DNA of 64,000 nucleotides from Rhizobiaceae bacterium (GCA_017644105.1 JAEPMD010000008.1:48845-112844); one strand, 5' to 3'; shown: positions 53,730-63,749, counted from the stretch's first letter. Notes: a model not told the origin generated them from the sequence alone. Numbers and translations are program-made.

Positions 53730-56364
53730 GAATAATCTCGCTTATTTCGGCTCGACATGAACCACAATTTGTTCCGGCAGTTGTTGCTTCACCAATCGCA
53801 TCTAAGCTTAAGCAACCCTTGTGAATCGCGCCGATAATTTCGTTAGATCCAACGGACATGCAGCTACATATAATCTGCCCTTTATCAGGCTGATCAACGC
53901 TTGGACGTCCAGCAATAATCTTGTAACGATCAGAGGTGGTTTCAAACGTCTCGGACAATTGTTCCGCGGCCCAATTGCGGGATACTGCCACCGGACTTTC
54001 GCTTAAGAACAACGCGCTTTCGAGCTGCTCGCCCTCAAACCAGGCATAACGGCTTCGACCGGTATCTTGATCAAGATAAGAGATATCATTCGCCTTTTTA
54101 GGCATGCCCCAAACACTTTGCTCGGAGAAATCAATCTCCTGATCTGCGCCAAACGCAAATTCCAGCTTCCAACCAGATACGCATTTCGACAACGCCCAAT
54201 AATCGAGTGCCGGCGGTGTTGGCTTATGCTTTGACACCAGCAATCCATAGGTAGCCATTTTTGCCGGCTCAACATCGACCGGCACTTTTTTCAAGGCCGG
54301 TTGACCTGACACAGGATCGGTAATCGATGGCACAAGCACGTCAACGCGCCCAGCGGCTGCAAATTGATCGGTCCAATGCATGGGCACAAATACGCTGCCC
54401 AATTGTTGCCGCTTGGTTATGAGTGCGCGCACAATGATCGTGCCATGCTCAGATGTAATCTTAACCAAAGCAGCTGGTTCGATAGATAACTTTACGGCAT
54501 CATCGGGATGAATTTCACAATACGGCTCGCCAAGATGCGATGATAGGCGAGCACTTCTGGCTGTCCGAGTCATTGTGTGCCAATGGTCACGAATACGGCC
54601 AGTGTTCAGCGTTAGCTGAGATGTTTCAGCTTCAACTTCGCTGTGCACCTCAACCGGCACAAAATTCGCACGACGGCTTGGTGTATAAAACTCGCCCTTT
54701 GCAAAGAACCGCGTTTTAACGGCGCGTTCTTGCCCGACTATTGGCCATTGAACTGGTTTAAGATCATCATATTCATAGCTTGAAATGCCAGCTAAACCAG
54801 ACACATCAAAATCACGTTTGCCGTCATTCTTGTAACCGGACAATTTGGCATGTTCGATAAACACTTTGCGTGCATCAGCAAAAGTAAACGCATCCTCAAA
54901 TCCCATGCGTTTTCCAACTTCCGCCATTTGCCACCAATCAGCTTTTGCATTGCCCGGATGAGGCAAAAAGCCTTTCTGGCGCGAGATCCGGCGCTCAGAA
55001 TTGGTCACCGTGCCATCCTTCTCGGCCCAAGCTAGTGAAGGCAATTTCACATCAGCCAGCTGAACCGTGTCTGTTGAATGAATAACATCAGAGACGACCA
55101 CAAAAGGACAATCTGCAATCGCAGCTTTCACCTCATCAGCTTGCGGCATGGACACGGCTGGATTGGTCGCCATGATCCAGATAGCTTTAATGCGACCATC
55201 TTTGACCGCTTTGAACATATCAACGGCTTTCAAGCCCATTTCGCTAGCAATTGTTGGTGCGTTCCAAAATGTTTGGACAAGCTTGCGATGATCAGGATTT
55301 TCGATCGCCATATGGGCCGCCAACATATTGGCAAGACCACCCACCTCACGACCACCCATCGCATTAGGCTGACCAGTAACAGAAAATGGTCCCATGCCAG
55401 GTCTACCAATTCGGCCAGTCGTCAAATGACAATTGATAATTGAATTGACTTTATCCGTGCCGGTTTTCGATTGATTGACGCCCTGACTATATATGGTCAC
55501 GACTTTTTCGTTGGCTGCAAACAGCTTATAAAATTGTTGAATGTCAGAAGCATTCAAAGATGTAATTTGCGCGACTTGATCCAAAGACAAATCTTGCAAG
55601 GCATCAAGCGCCTTTTCCAAACCGGATGTATGTTCATCAACAAAATCTGAATTCTCGTATCCGTTTTCATGCAGATATTTAAACAGCCCAGAAAATAACG
55701 CGACATCTCCATCTGCTGCAATTGGCAGATGTAAATCGGCGATATCAGCCGTCATGGTCCGGCGCGGATCAATCAATACGACCTTCATTTCCGGTCGAGA
55801 TTGTTTGGCCGCCATCACACGTTGGTAAAGTACCGGATGACACCAAGCCAAGTTAGAACCTGTTAAAATGAGCAGATCGGCAAGTTCGAGATCCTCATAG
55901 CACCCAGGCACAGTATCAGAACCAAATGCACGCTTATGCCCAGCGACTGAAGACGCCATGCACAAACGAGAATTTGTATCAATATTGGCTGAACCGATAT
56001 AACCCTTCATCAATTTATTGGCGATATAATAGTCTTCGGTGAGGATTTGACCCGAGACATAGAACGCCACGGAATTAGGCCCGTGCTCTTTTATGGTTTC
56101 AGAAAATTTCTTAGCAACCAGATCAAGGCTCTCATCCCACGTGGCCACTTCACCGTTGATCTCTGGCTCCAGAATCCGGTCTTCTAGGGAGACAGTCTCA
56201 CCCAAAGCAGAACCTTTAGAACACAATCTACCAAAGTTTGCTGGATGATCTGGATCACCCTTAATATCGAGTGATCCGTCTTCTTGCGGAGTTGCCAAAA
56301 CACCGCATCCTACCCCACAATAGGGGCAAGTTGTTTTAATGGTCTTCAGCAATTCCTTACTCAT
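53701..56364 (-). CDS. nasA: Assimilatory nitrate reductase catalytic subunit NasA
   Basis: 887-residue Mo-bis-MGD enzyme reducing nitrate to nitrite in the cytoplasm. N-terminal 4Fe-4S cysteines C13, C16, C20 and C48 (TTCPYCGVGCG and GRLCSKG), then the family motifs TNSRLCMASSVAGHKRAFG, containing the likely Mo-ligand cysteine, GSNLAWCHPVLYQR and QGVNQSKTGTDKVNSIINCHL. The C-terminus has a BFD-like 2Fe-2S domain (IICSCMSVGSNEI ... TTAGTNCGSC), typical of the NasA/NarB type fed by NAD(P)H-linked donors. No Tat signal. The ATG abuts the nirD stop. The electron donor gene is not adjacent. Confidence 0.95.
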   Translation of the reverse strand: MSKELLKTIKTTCPYCGVGCGVLATPQEDGSLDIKGDPDHPANFGRLCSKGSALGETVSLEDRILEPEINGEVATWDESLDLVAKKFSETIKEHGPNSVAFYVSGQILTEDYYIANKLMKGYIGSANIDTNSRLCMASSVAGHKRAFGSDTVPGCYEDLELADLLILTGSNLAWCHPVLYQRVMAAKQSRPEMKVVLIDPRRTMTADIADLHLPIAADGDVALFSGLFKYLHENGYENSDFVDEHTSGLEKALDALQDLSLDQVAQITSLNASDIQQFYKLFAANEKVVTIYSQGVNQSKTGTDKVNSIINCHLTTGRIGRPGMGPFSVTGQPNAMGGREVGGLANMLAAHMAIENPDHRKLVQTFWNAPTIASEMGLKAVDMFKAVKDGRIKAIWIMATNPAVSMPQADEVKAAIADCPFVVVSDVIHSTDTVQLADVKLPSLAWAEKDGTVTNSERRISRQKGFLPHPGNAKADWWQMAEVGKRMGFEDAFTFADARKVFIEHAKLSGYKNDGKRDFDVSGLAGISSYEYDDLKPVQWPIVGQERAVKTRFFAKGEFYTPSRRANFVPVEVHSEVEAETSQLTLNTGRIRDHWHTMTRTARSARLSSHLGEPYCEIHPDDAVKLSIEPAALVKITSEHGTIIVRALITKRQQLGSVFVPMHWTDQFAAAGRVDVLVPSITDPVSGQPALKKVPVDVEPAKMATYGLLVSKHKPTPPALDYWALSKCVSGWKLEFAFGADQEIDFSEQSVWGMPKKANDISYLDQDTGRSRYAWFEGEQLESALFLSESPVAVSRNWAAEQLSETFETTSDRYKIIAGRPSVDQPDKGQIICSCMSVGSNEIIGAIHKGCLSLDAIGEATTAGTNCGSCRAEISEIIHDNQILAAE

Positions 56365-56699
56365 TATTCTTTATGTCCATCCAGCGACAACAAGATGTCC
56401 CCATCTTCGACTTTGACAGGAAATGTCATGGTTGAGCCTTCGTCTGCGCCTTGGGCAGTTCCGGAGGACAATGAAATGACCCAATTGTGTAAAGGGCAAG
56501 TTACACAACCGTCATGGACAATACCTTGACTAAGCGGGCCATTTTTGTGGGGACATTTATCCTCCAGAGCAAAGACTTGATCATCAGCTGTTCGAAACAG
56601 TGCAATGGTCATGTCGCCATTTTTTACGCAGCGTGAACCGCGCAATGGGATGTCTTCCAACTTACCAATGGCGATCCAGTTTTCTGTCATAGCATTCAT
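56364..56699 (-). CDS. nirD: Nitrite reductase small subunit NirD (Rieske type)
   Basis: 111 residues with a Rieske-type 2Fe-2S fold; CPHKNGPLSQGIVHDGCVTCPLHNWVIS carries the C-x-H ... C-x2-H ligands. NirD is the small partner of NirB. Overlaps nirB and nasA by a few bases (coupled translation). Confidence 0.94.
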   Translation of the reverse strand: MNAMTENWIAIGKLEDIPLRGSRCVKNGDMTIALFRTADDQVFALEDKCPHKNGPLSQGIVHDGCVTCPLHNWVISLSSGTAQGADEGSTMTFPVKVEDGDILLSLDGHKE

Positions 56700-59143
56700 T
56701 CCGCTGGCTCCAATGTTAAGTCTGCCATCGGCTTGAACTCATGTTTGTCCTTACCAGACACACGCTCATTCCAAGGATCAACCTGTGCATATTTCTGACT
56801 GAATACAAAGCGGTCGTAATAAGCTTTGCGCATCTCTGCATTATCCATGATCTGGGCGCGAATTTCGTCAACACCAATGCGTTTGGCCCATTTGTAGATG
56901 CGTTCAAGATAACGACCCTGCTCGCGATACATCTGAGCCAAAGCCACGACGTGTTCCATCACTTCATCTTCGGTTGATACATTACCGAGAATTTCGGTGC
57001 CTTTAATATCGAGACCAGCAGCACCTGCGAAATGAATTTCATAGCCTGAATCAACGCATACCACGCCGATATCTTTACAGGTCGCTTCCGCACAATTTCG
57101 AGGACAGCCAGAAACCGCAAGCTTAAGTTTCGCAGGTGTCCAAGACCCCCACATAAACTTTTCAAGCTTAATGCCCAAACCGGTAGAATCTTGTGTTCCA
57201 AAGCGACACCAGTCAGATCCAACACAGGTTTTAACCGTCCGCAGACCTTTGGCATAAGCCTGGCCGGACACAAATCCTGCTTTGCCGAGATCAGCCCATA
57301 CGGCCGGTAGATCTTCTTTCTTAATGCCCAACATGTCGATCCGTTGACCACCGGTGCATTTCACCGCAGGTATATCAAACTTGTCGACAACATCAGCAAT
57401 CGCTCTGAGTTCCGTTGAAGAAGTCATCCCACCCCACATGCGCGGAACAACTGAATATGTGCCATCTTTTTGAATGTTGGCATGCACGCGCTCATTGATG
57501 AAGCGTGACTGATAATCATCAGCATATTCATTCGGCCAATCACAGACCATGTAGTAGTTGAGCGCCGGGCGACATTTTGCGCAGCCGCAAGATGTTTTCC
57601 ATTCCAATGCTTGCATAAGATCCGGAATCGTTTTCAACTCTTTTGCTTTGATCAAACGACGAACATCATCATGACCAAGATCGGTACATCCGCACATGGG
57701 CGTAATGGCTGCTGGGTTATAACTATCACCCAAAGTGACAGACATAAGCTGCTCAACAAGGCCGGTACAGGTACCGCAAGAGGCTGACGCCTTTGTATAA
57801 GCTCTCACATCATCGAGCGTTGTAAGACCTTTTTCCTTGATGGTATCAACAATCGTTGATTTGCAAACGCCGTTACAGCCACAGATTTCTGCATCATCCG
57901 GCAAGGCTGCAACGGCCGCCGAGGGGTCCAAGGGGGTACCCCCTTGATAGGCTTGGCCGAAAATCAACGTTTCCCGCATCTCAGAAATATCTTCGCCGGT
58001 TTTCAATAAATTATTGAACCAGGCGCCATCAGATGTGTCACCATAAAGCACAACACCAATGATCTTATTGTCTTGGATAACTAAGCGCTTATAGATCCCC
58101 GCTTGCGCATCGCGCAGCACGATCTCTTCGCGATCATCACCCTGACCAAAGTCACCAAGTGAATAAAGGTCAATCCCTGTGACTTTGAGCTTTGTCGCAG
58201 TCTCAGAATGCTTAAACGCTTCACACGGCACACCCGCCAAATGATCCGCGGCAATTCTGGCCGTTTCATAAAGTGGCGCCACGATACCGTAAACTTGTCC
58301 ACCCACCTCGGCACATTCGCCAAGGGAATAGATATCCGGATCGCTGGTAACCATGCGGCCATCAACCTGGATACCGCGACCAACATCGAGTTCCGCTTCC
58401 TGCGCAATTTGAGCGTTCGGTCGAATTCCAACCGCCATCACAACAAGTGAAGCCGGAATAATGGTACCATCCTCAAGCTCAAGACCTTCTACTTTTCCAT
58501 CACCAACAATCTGCTTGGTGTTGGAAGATGTGTAAATCTTGATCCCTCTGCCTTCTAACTCGCGCTGGAGCAAATGGCCGGCTGCTTCATCAAGCTGACG
58601 CTCCATCAATGTCGGCATCAAATGTACAACAGAAACGTCCATGCCGCGCTCTTTAAGACCAGCAGCCGCTTCCAAACCAAGCAATCCACCGCCAATGATT
58701 ACCGCTTTATCACGTGATTGTGCAGCCAGTAACATGGCTTCCACATCATCGAGATCACGATAGGTTAAGACACCTGGCAAATCATGTCCCGGAACCGGAA
58801 TAATGAACGGGTTCGAACCCGTCGCGATGACCAGTTTGTCATAGGAAACAGTTTCACCAGTATTTGTGGAAACTGTTTTTGCCTGACGGTCAATTTCTGT
58901 GACCTTATGGCCTTTATAAAGCGTGATATTACGATCGATATACCAGCCATCACCATGGATGATGATTTCTTCATATGTCTTTTCACCAGATAATACCGGT
59001 GAAAGCATGATCCGGTCATAATTGACGCGTGGCTCGGCATTAAAAATGGTCACATCATAAAGGTCAGGCGCTTGATCATATAAACGCTCCAGCATGCGAC
59101 CTGGGACCATGCCGTTACCAATGATTACGAGTTTCTTTTTCAT
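56696..59143 (-). CDS. nirB: NAD(P)H nitrite reductase large subunit NirB
   Basis: 815-residue cytosolic enzyme reducing nitrite to ammonium. N-terminal FAD/NAD domain (KKLVIIGNGMVPGRMLERL; AVIIGGGLLGLEAAAGLKERG; YSLGECAEVGGQVYGIVAPLYE), two BFD-like 2Fe-2S regions (EICGCNGVCKS ... CGTCTGLV and SCGCAKCRPAL), and the C-terminal sirohaem/4Fe-4S domain with TCVGSDWCRFGTQDS and SGCPRNCAEATCKDIGVVC. Start ATG 59143. Works with NirD; sirohaem comes from cysG. Two long perfect palindromes lie within the coding sequence (57929 and 58807). Confidence 0.96.
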   Translation of the reverse strand: MKKKLVIIGNGMVPGRMLERLYDQAPDLYDVTIFNAEPRVNYDRIMLSPVLSGEKTYEEIIIHGDGWYIDRNITLYKGHKVTEIDRQAKTVSTNTGETVSYDKLVIATGSNPFIIPVPGHDLPGVLTYRDLDDVEAMLLAAQSRDKAVIIGGGLLGLEAAAGLKERGMDVSVVHLMPTLMERQLDEAAGHLLQRELEGRGIKIYTSSNTKQIVGDGKVEGLELEDGTIIPASLVVMAVGIRPNAQIAQEAELDVGRGIQVDGRMVTSDPDIYSLGECAEVGGQVYGIVAPLYETARIAADHLAGVPCEAFKHSETATKLKVTGIDLYSLGDFGQGDDREEIVLRDAQAGIYKRLVIQDNKIIGVVLYGDTSDGAWFNNLLKTGEDISEMRETLIFGQAYQGGTPLDPSAAVAALPDDAEICGCNGVCKSTIVDTIKEKGLTTLDDVRAYTKASASCGTCTGLVEQLMSVTLGDSYNPAAITPMCGCTDLGHDDVRRLIKAKELKTIPDLMQALEWKTSCGCAKCRPALNYYMVCDWPNEYADDYQSRFINERVHANIQKDGTYSVVPRMWGGMTSSTELRAIADVVDKFDIPAVKCTGGQRIDMLGIKKEDLPAVWADLGKAGFVSGQAYAKGLRTVKTCVGSDWCRFGTQDSTGLGIKLEKFMWGSWTPAKLKLAVSGCPRNCAEATCKDIGVVCVDSGYEIHFAGAAGLDIKGTEILGNVSTEDEVMEHVVALAQMYREQGRYLERIYKWAKRIGVDEIRAQIMDNAEMRKAYYDRFVFSQKYAQVDPWNERVSGKDKHEFKPMADLTLEPAE
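57929..57946. repeat. 18-nt perfect palindrome inside nirB
   Basis: CAAGGGGGTACCCCCTTG reads the same on both strands. It encodes QGGTPL in AYQGGTPLDPS of NirB. GGG/CCC codons look less usual here, but the amino acids may be dictated by the protein. Functional meaning unproven. Confidence 0.5.
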
Positions 59144-59146
59144 AGT

Positions 59147-60907
59147 CTACTCCGCAGCCGCAACTGCTTTGTTTTGGGATTGACGCGCAATACGTGCAGC
59201 ACGTTTTTCCTGAATAGATTTCAATTGCTCTTCTGATGGATCAGCACCACCTTCATAAGCTTCAAGGAAGTCAAGCAACTCCTCTCGATAAGCGTAGTAA
59301 TCAGGATGGTTGAGCAATGCTTTTCTCGAGCGAGGACGTGGAAGATCAACTTCCATAATGTTACCAATCTTCGCGTTTGGACCATTAGACATCATCACAA
59401 CGCGGTCAGCGAGCAAGATCGCTTCATCCACATCGTGCGTTACACAAATGGTTGTCACCTCCGTGCGTTTCCAAACATCCATCAACACGTCCTGCAACTC
59501 CCAACGTGTGAGAGAATCGAGCATGCCAAATGGCTCATCAAGAAGAAGCAGTTTTGGTGATAATGCAAAGGCGCGGGCAATGCCCACACGTTGCTTCATA
59601 CCATTGGAAAGATCCATCGCAGGCTTATCCATGGAATCAGCCAAACCAACGCGAGAAAGGTAATATTCGATTACTTCCTTGCGCTCGTTAGCTGTTGCAT
59701 GCGGATAAACCTTCTCCACACCAAGGGCCACATTTTGATAAGCTGTCAGCCACGGCAAGAGCGAAGGCGCCTGGAACACAACCGCTTTATCAGGACCAGC
59801 ACTTTGGATGTGTGAGCCATCCAAAATGATCCCACCGGCTGTGATCTCATTCAAACCTGACACCATCGATAACACTGTTGATTTACCGCAACCTGAGTGA
59901 CCAATCAGGGTAACAAACTCGCCCTTTTTCATCTTCAGATCAAAGCCATCAACAACCGTTAAAGGACCTTTTGGTGTTGGATAAACCTTTTTGGTTTGTG
60001 AAAATTCAAGATAAGTCCGGTCGTGCTTTGGACCGCTTTCAGCTTCATAAGCTTTGGGTAGTTTCTCATCTTTGAGCTGCGTAATCGGAACAACATTTGG
60101 CAGGTTGAACTCCTGCGCAGTTTCAGCATCACGCTCAGCGCCGACCGTCATCAGATATTCGGTCACTTCGGCCCGCAACTTGATAAATTCATCACTTGAG
60201 TTCATTTCACCGCGGTTACGAGGACGCGGAAGATTAACTTCAAAATCTGGGCCTAGTGTCGCATTTGGACCAGGCTTTAATGGAATAATGCGGTCAGCCA
60301 GCAAAATTGCTTCATCCACATCATTTGTGATCAGAATGATAGTTTTCTTCTCTTTCTCACAAATATCAGCGAACTCATCCTGCAATTTCGCGCGGGTGAG
60401 CGCATCAAGCGCAGATAAAGGTTCGTCAAGTAGCAACAATTCAGATTGCATCGCCAATGCGCGTGCTACAGCAACGCGCTGACGCATACCACCTGACAAT
60501 TCTGCCGGCTTACGATCCGCCGCGTGAGACAATCCAACCATATCAACATATTTCTGAACAATCTCATTGCGCTCTGCCTTGCTCTTATCTTTAAAGACGC
60601 TGTTCACAGCAAGCGCGACGTTCCCGAACACGGACAACCAAGGCATGAGAGAATAGGATTGGAACACAACACTGCGCTCTGGGCTCGGACCATCAATCTC
60701 TTTACCCTTGAAGATCACACCACCTGTATCAGGCTCAATCAATCCAGCAATGGCTGAGATCAAAGTTGTCTTACCAGAACCTGAGAAGCCGACGATTGCG
60801 ATAAACTCGCTCTCTTCCACTTTCAGATTGATGTTGGAGAGAACCTCGGTTCGGTTCGCTCCTTCACCATAATGTTTTGAAAGATCTGTAATTTCTACAA
60901 AAGACAT
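59147..60907 (-). CDS. nrtD: Nitrate ABC transporter ATPase, two fused nucleotide-binding domains (NrtC/NrtD-like)
   Basis: 586 residues: two complete ABC ATPases. Domain 1: Walker [12 protein letters not shown], signature [16 protein letters not shown], Walker [13 protein letters not shown]. Domain 2 (about 290-545): [40 protein letters not shown]. Both have the [16 protein letters not shown]-type H-loop, though domain 1 reads ITNDVDEAI, with N where His is usual. In cyanobacteria NrtC and NrtD are separate. Domain 1's altered H-loop suggests one weak ATP site. It feeds nitrate import with NrtB and NrtA. Confidence 0.9.
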   Translation of the reverse strand: MSFVEITDLSKHYGEGANRTEVLSNINLKVEESEFIAIVGFSGSGKTTLISAIAGLIEPDTGGVIFKGKEIDGPSPERSVVFQSYSLMPWLSVFGNVALAVNSVFKDKSKAERNEIVQKYVDMVGLSHAADRKPAELSGGMRQRVAVARALAMQSELLLLDEPLSALDALTRAKLQDEFADICEKEKKTIILITNDVDEAILLADRIIPLKPGPNATLGPDFEVNLPRPRNRGEMNSSDEFIKLRAEVTEYLMTVGAERDAETAQEFNLPNVVPITQLKDEKLPKAYEAESGPKHDRTYLEFSQTKKVYPTPKGPLTVVDGFDLKMKKGEFVTLIGHSGCGKSTVLSMVSGLNEITAGGIILDGSHIQSAGPDKAVVFQAPSLLPWLTAYQNVALGVEKVYPHATANERKEVIEYYLSRVGLADSMDKPAMDLSNGMKQRVGIARAFALSPKLLLLDEPFGMLDSLTRWELQDVLMDVWKRTEVTTICVTHDVDEAILLADRVVMMSNGPNAKIGNIMEVDLPRPRSRKALLNHPDYYAYREELLDFLEAYEGGADPSEEQLKSIQEKRAARIARQSQNKAVAAAE

Positions 60908-60917
60908 TTATCTGATC

Positions 60918-61988
60918 CTAGCGGTTGCTTGAGAATGTAAAGGCTTGCTGGAGTGTGTACATCACACGGTCGAGCATGAAGCCCACGATACCAATGGTCA
61001 GAACAGCAACCATAATTTTAGCCAAAGATTGTGATGAACCATTTTGGAACTCATCCCATACGAATTTGCCAAGACCCGGATTTTGGGCAAGCATTTCCGC
61101 AGCGATCAACACCATCCAGCCAACACCAAGTGATAGGCGAAGACCTGTAAAGATCAGCGGCAAAGATGATGGAAGCACCAAATTGGTGATTGTTTTATAT
61201 GTTGGCAACTTAAGAACGCGGCTTACATTCATAAGGTCTTTATCGATAGATGCCACACCAAGTGCAGTATTGATCAATGTTGGCCATAGCGAACACAATG
61301 TCACAGTCACCGCAGAAATCAGCAATGATTTGGGCATGAATTCCCATGGTGTCACATAAGTCGCTGATACAATCATGGTCACAATCGGCAACCAAGCAAG
61401 CGGCGATACCGGTTTAAAGATTTGAATAAGTGGATTGATCGCGCCGTTGACGGTTTTCGACAAACCAGAGGCAATACCAAGTGGCACAGCAATCACGGTT
61501 GCGATCACAAAACCAAGACCAACAGTGAACAAAGACGTCACGATCTGATCAAGATATGTTGGCTTACCAGTATAGTTACGGAACTTAACGCGGTCTTCTT
61601 TGCCCGCTTCGATTAGCTTGGCATTACGCACTTCTTGACGCTCATAAAATGCTGCAGCTTTTTCACGTTCACGAACATGATCATCCCAAAGGTTGCCTGC
61701 TTGTTCCCAAACCTCAACCGGTCCAGGTACAGCACCCAAGGATGTCTGGACTTTAGGCGCTAGGATTCCCCAAGCAGCCAAAAAAATCAAAATACCCATT
61801 AAAGGAACAACGAGGGAATGCTTAAGCGCATTCATTTGCGATTTTACATCATCGCCACCTGCGATCTTTAATAAAGGCACGAACCAGGAAAGTCCCAATG
61901 CCTCTAACCAAGAGCTGGATTTATTCACGAAAGAAAGGAATTTACTTTTCCTCGATACCTCGGGGACGGAAGTCATTGCCTGTGCCAT
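60918..61988 (-). CDS. nrtB: Nitrate ABC transporter permease
   Basis: 356-residue BPD_transp_1-type permease. Helices from about 46 onwards, and the family EAA loop DLMNVSRVLKLPTYKTITNLVLPSSLPLIFTGLRLSLGVGWMVLIAAEML. The hydrophilic insertion after the first helix (EQAGNLWDDHVREREKAAAFYERQEVRNAK, about 92-120) is typical of alphaproteobacterial nitrate/cyanate NrtB. ATG 61988 is 69 nt after the nrtA stop, with a stem-loop between. Confidence 0.92.
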   Translation of the reverse strand: MAQAMTSVPEVSRKSKFLSFVNKSSSWLEALGLSWFVPLLKIAGGDDVKSQMNALKHSLVVPLMGILIFLAAWGILAPKVQTSLGAVPGPVEVWEQAGNLWDDHVREREKAAAFYERQEVRNAKLIEAGKEDRVKFRNYTGKPTYLDQIVTSLFTVGLGFVIATVIAVPLGIASGLSKTVNGAINPLIQIFKPVSPLAWLPIVTMIVSATYVTPWEFMPKSLLISAVTVTLCSLWPTLINTALGVASIDKDLMNVSRVLKLPTYKTITNLVLPSSLPLIFTGLRLSLGVGWMVLIAAEMLAQNPGLGKFVWDEFQNGSSQSLAKIMVAVLTIGIVGFMLDRVMYTLQQAFTFSSNR

Positions 61989-62015
61989 TTTAGGTCCTAT
62001 AAATTATCTGAGAAT

Positions 62016-62042
62016 AGGGTCGGCCGATCTTCGGCCAACCCT
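62016..62042 (-). other. Intercistronic stem-loop between nrtA and nrtB
   Basis: AGGGT/ACCCT and GGCCGA/TCGGCC stack into an 11-bp stem with one C-A mismatch and a 3-nt loop, 15 nt after nrtA. No T-run follows, so probably an mRNA-stability element favouring the binding protein. Confidence 0.68.
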
Positions 62043-62057
62043 TTATTTTGTTTAAGA

Positions 62058-63449
62058 TTAGCCTTTGACGTCGCTGCCTTCGATCATTTGGTTTGTTTTC
62101 AAACCGATCGTTAGGCTGTCGATGTAAGCGTTTGGCGCTTTTGCGTCGAATGCGATGCCGTCAATGATGTCTTCAGCTGGTGTTGGCGCTTTGTAGCCAT
62201 CTGTACCGAATGGGAAGTCAGCTTTGTCGACATAACCTTCTTCGATCAACATCTCAGCAGCTGTCATGTAGATGTCTGGCAAGTAAACAGACTTAGCTAC
62301 TTCATCATACCATGCATCATCTTTGTGATCTGCAATCTGACCCCAACGACGCATTTGTGTAAGATACCAAACAGCATCTGAGTAGAATGGGTATGTTGCA
62401 TAATAACGATAGAATACGTTGAAGTCAGGCACATCACGCTTGTCCCCTTTTTCGTATTCAAATGTACCAGTCATTGAGTTCGCAATCACTTCAGCATCTG
62501 CACCCACATATTCAGAGCGAGCTAGGATTTCCACAGCTTCCATACGGTTGGCGTTGTTGTCTTCATCCAACCATTTCGCTGCACGGATCAAAGCTTTTGT
62601 CAGAGCAAGTGTTGTATTTGGATTTTGCTCTGTGAATTCTTTGGTCAGACCGAAGACTTTCTCAGGGTTGTTTTTCCAAATTTCATAGTCTGTGATGACC
62701 GGAACGCCGATGCCTTTAAACACAGCAGCCTGGTTCCAAGGCTCACCCACGCAGTAACCGTAAATGGTGCCAGCTTCGAGTGTCGCCGGCATTTGCGGTG
62801 GAGGTGTTACAGATAGAAGTGCTTCACCCTGGATCTGACCAGAAACGTCAGTGGGAGAATAAAAACCAGGGTGAATACCGCCAGATGCCAACCAATATCT
62901 TAGCTCATAATTGTGCGTTGACACTGGGAACACCATGCCCATGTTAAATGGCTTACCTTCGGAGATAAACTGATCAACAACAGGCTTAAGCGCATCCGCT
63001 TTAATTGGGTGAATTGGTTTACCTTCCGCATCCATTGGGATGTGTGGTTTCATCATTTCCCAAATTTCATTGGAAACTGTGATGCCGTTACCGTTCAAAT
63101 CCATTGAGAATGGTGTCACGATGTGTGCTTTTGTACCAAAACCAATTGTCGCAGCCAAAGGCTGGCCAGCGAGCATATGCGCCCCATCAAGCTCACCTGT
63201 GATCACACGGTCAAGCAACACTTTCCAGTTCGCTTGCGGCTCCAAAGTCACAAACAGACCTTCATCTTCGAAATAGCCTTTTTCATATGCAACCGCGAGC
63301 GGCGCCATATCAGTTAGCTTAATAAAACCGAACTTCAGCTCATCTTTTTCAACATCCAGCATTTCAGCTTGGGCAGCTGAGAAAGCACCGAATGCAAGTG
63401 TGGTCGACAAACCAAATACCACTGCATTCTTACGTATCACGTCAAACAT
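62058..63449 (-). CDS. nrtA: Nitrate ABC transporter periplasmic binding protein NrtA
   Basis: 463 residues. Sec signal peptide ([20 protein letters not shown]), then the NrtA/CmpA fold starting [32 protein letters not shown], with [38 protein letters not shown] and [16 protein letters not shown]. High-affinity nitrate/nitrite capture; CmpA-type bicarbonate binding is less likely given the neighbours. ATG 63449 follows AAGGAGAG. Expression appears gated by the terminator 45 nt before it. Confidence 0.94.
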   Translation of the reverse strand: MFDVIRKNAVVFGLSTTLAFGAFSAAQAEMLDVEKDELKFGFIKLTDMAPLAVAYEKGYFEDEGLFVTLEPQANWKVLLDRVITGELDGAHMLAGQPLAATIGFGTKAHIVTPFSMDLNGNGITVSNEIWEMMKPHIPMDAEGKPIHPIKADALKPVVDQFISEGKPFNMGMVFPVSTHNYELRYWLASGGIHPGFYSPTDVSGQIQGEALLSVTPPPQMPATLEAGTIYGYCVGEPWNQAAVFKGIGVPVITDYEIWKNNPEKVFGLTKEFTEQNPNTTLALTKALIRAAKWLDEDNNANRMEAVEILARSEYVGADAEVIANSMTGTFEYEKGDKRDVPDFNVFYRYYATYPFYSDAVWYLTQMRRWGQIADHKDDAWYDEVAKSVYLPDIYMTAAEMLIEEGYVDKADFPFGTDGYKAPTPAEDIIDGIAFDAKAPNAYIDSLTIGLKTNQMIEGSDVKG

Positions 63450-63485
63450 TTTCTCTCCTTCATATCGGGCAAATATGTCCCGCAA

Positions 63486-63548
63486 AATAAAAAGCCGCCA
63501 AAACCTCGTACTGCGGGGAGGGTGATGCAGAGACGAGATTTTGGCGGC
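63486..63548 (-). terminator. Leader terminator upstream of nrtA
   Basis: On the minus strand GCCGCCAAAATCTCGT pairs with ACGAGGTTTTGGCGGC to give a 16-bp stem (one U-G pair), with a CTGC/GCAG inner stem in its loop, followed directly by TTTTTATTTTGCG. A textbook intrinsic terminator between promoter and gene, with nrtA starting 45 nt after the hairpin; it suits NasT-type antitermination. Confidence 0.87.
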
Positions 63549-63563
63549 ATTGCCTATTATTTT

Positions 63564-63581
63564 AGACCCTTCATTGGATCT
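63564..63581 (-). promoter_or_regulatory. Candidate ANTAR-target hexaloop hairpin
   Basis: Transcript sequence AGATCC-AATGAA-GGGTCT forms a 6-bp stem (one U-G) with a six-base loop having A at position 1 and G at position 4, the hallmark of ANTAR (NasR/NasT) RNA targets. It lies 15 nt before the terminator stem. A second hexaloop could not be confidently found, which lowers the score. Confidence 0.6.
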
Positions 63582-63613
63582 GATTGTTAGCCTTGGGAAG
63601 CTGTTCTCACATA

Positions 63614-63629
63614 TGCACGAAGTGTGCCA
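63614..63629 (-). promoter_or_regulatory. Sigma-54 (RpoN) promoter of the nrt operon
   Basis: TGGCACACTTCGTGCA on the minus strand fits TGGCAC-N5-TTGCW, with GG and GC exactly 10 nt apart; only one T before the -12 GC is missing. The start point would be near 63603, making a leader of about 150 nt that includes the hexaloop and terminator. Confidence 0.75.
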
Positions 63630-63726
63630 GTTTGAAAAAAATTATTTTTTTGTTAATTTTCAGGTATTTACATTTGAATTTTTATTTTTACCACATGGTC
63701 AACTTAAACAAGTGATCGAAATTTCA

Positions 63727-63749
63727 GCACAATTGAACAATTTTTGTGC
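63727..63749. promoter_or_regulatory. Possible NtrC-like upstream activator site
   Basis: Inverted repeat GCACAA-N11-TTGTGC, centred about 135 nt upstream of the predicted sigma-54 start point. The spacing between GCAC and GTGC is longer than in classical NtrC sites (TGCAC-N7-GTGCA), so this is tentative. An A/T-rich tract (63640-63690) between it and the promoter could bend. Confidence 0.35.

Noticed and set aside
58807-58822. GGTTCGAACC-like sequence suggestive of a tRNA T-arm
   Set aside because: It is part of a 16-nt palindrome inside the nirB coding sequence; no acceptor, D or anticodon stem can be drawn around it.
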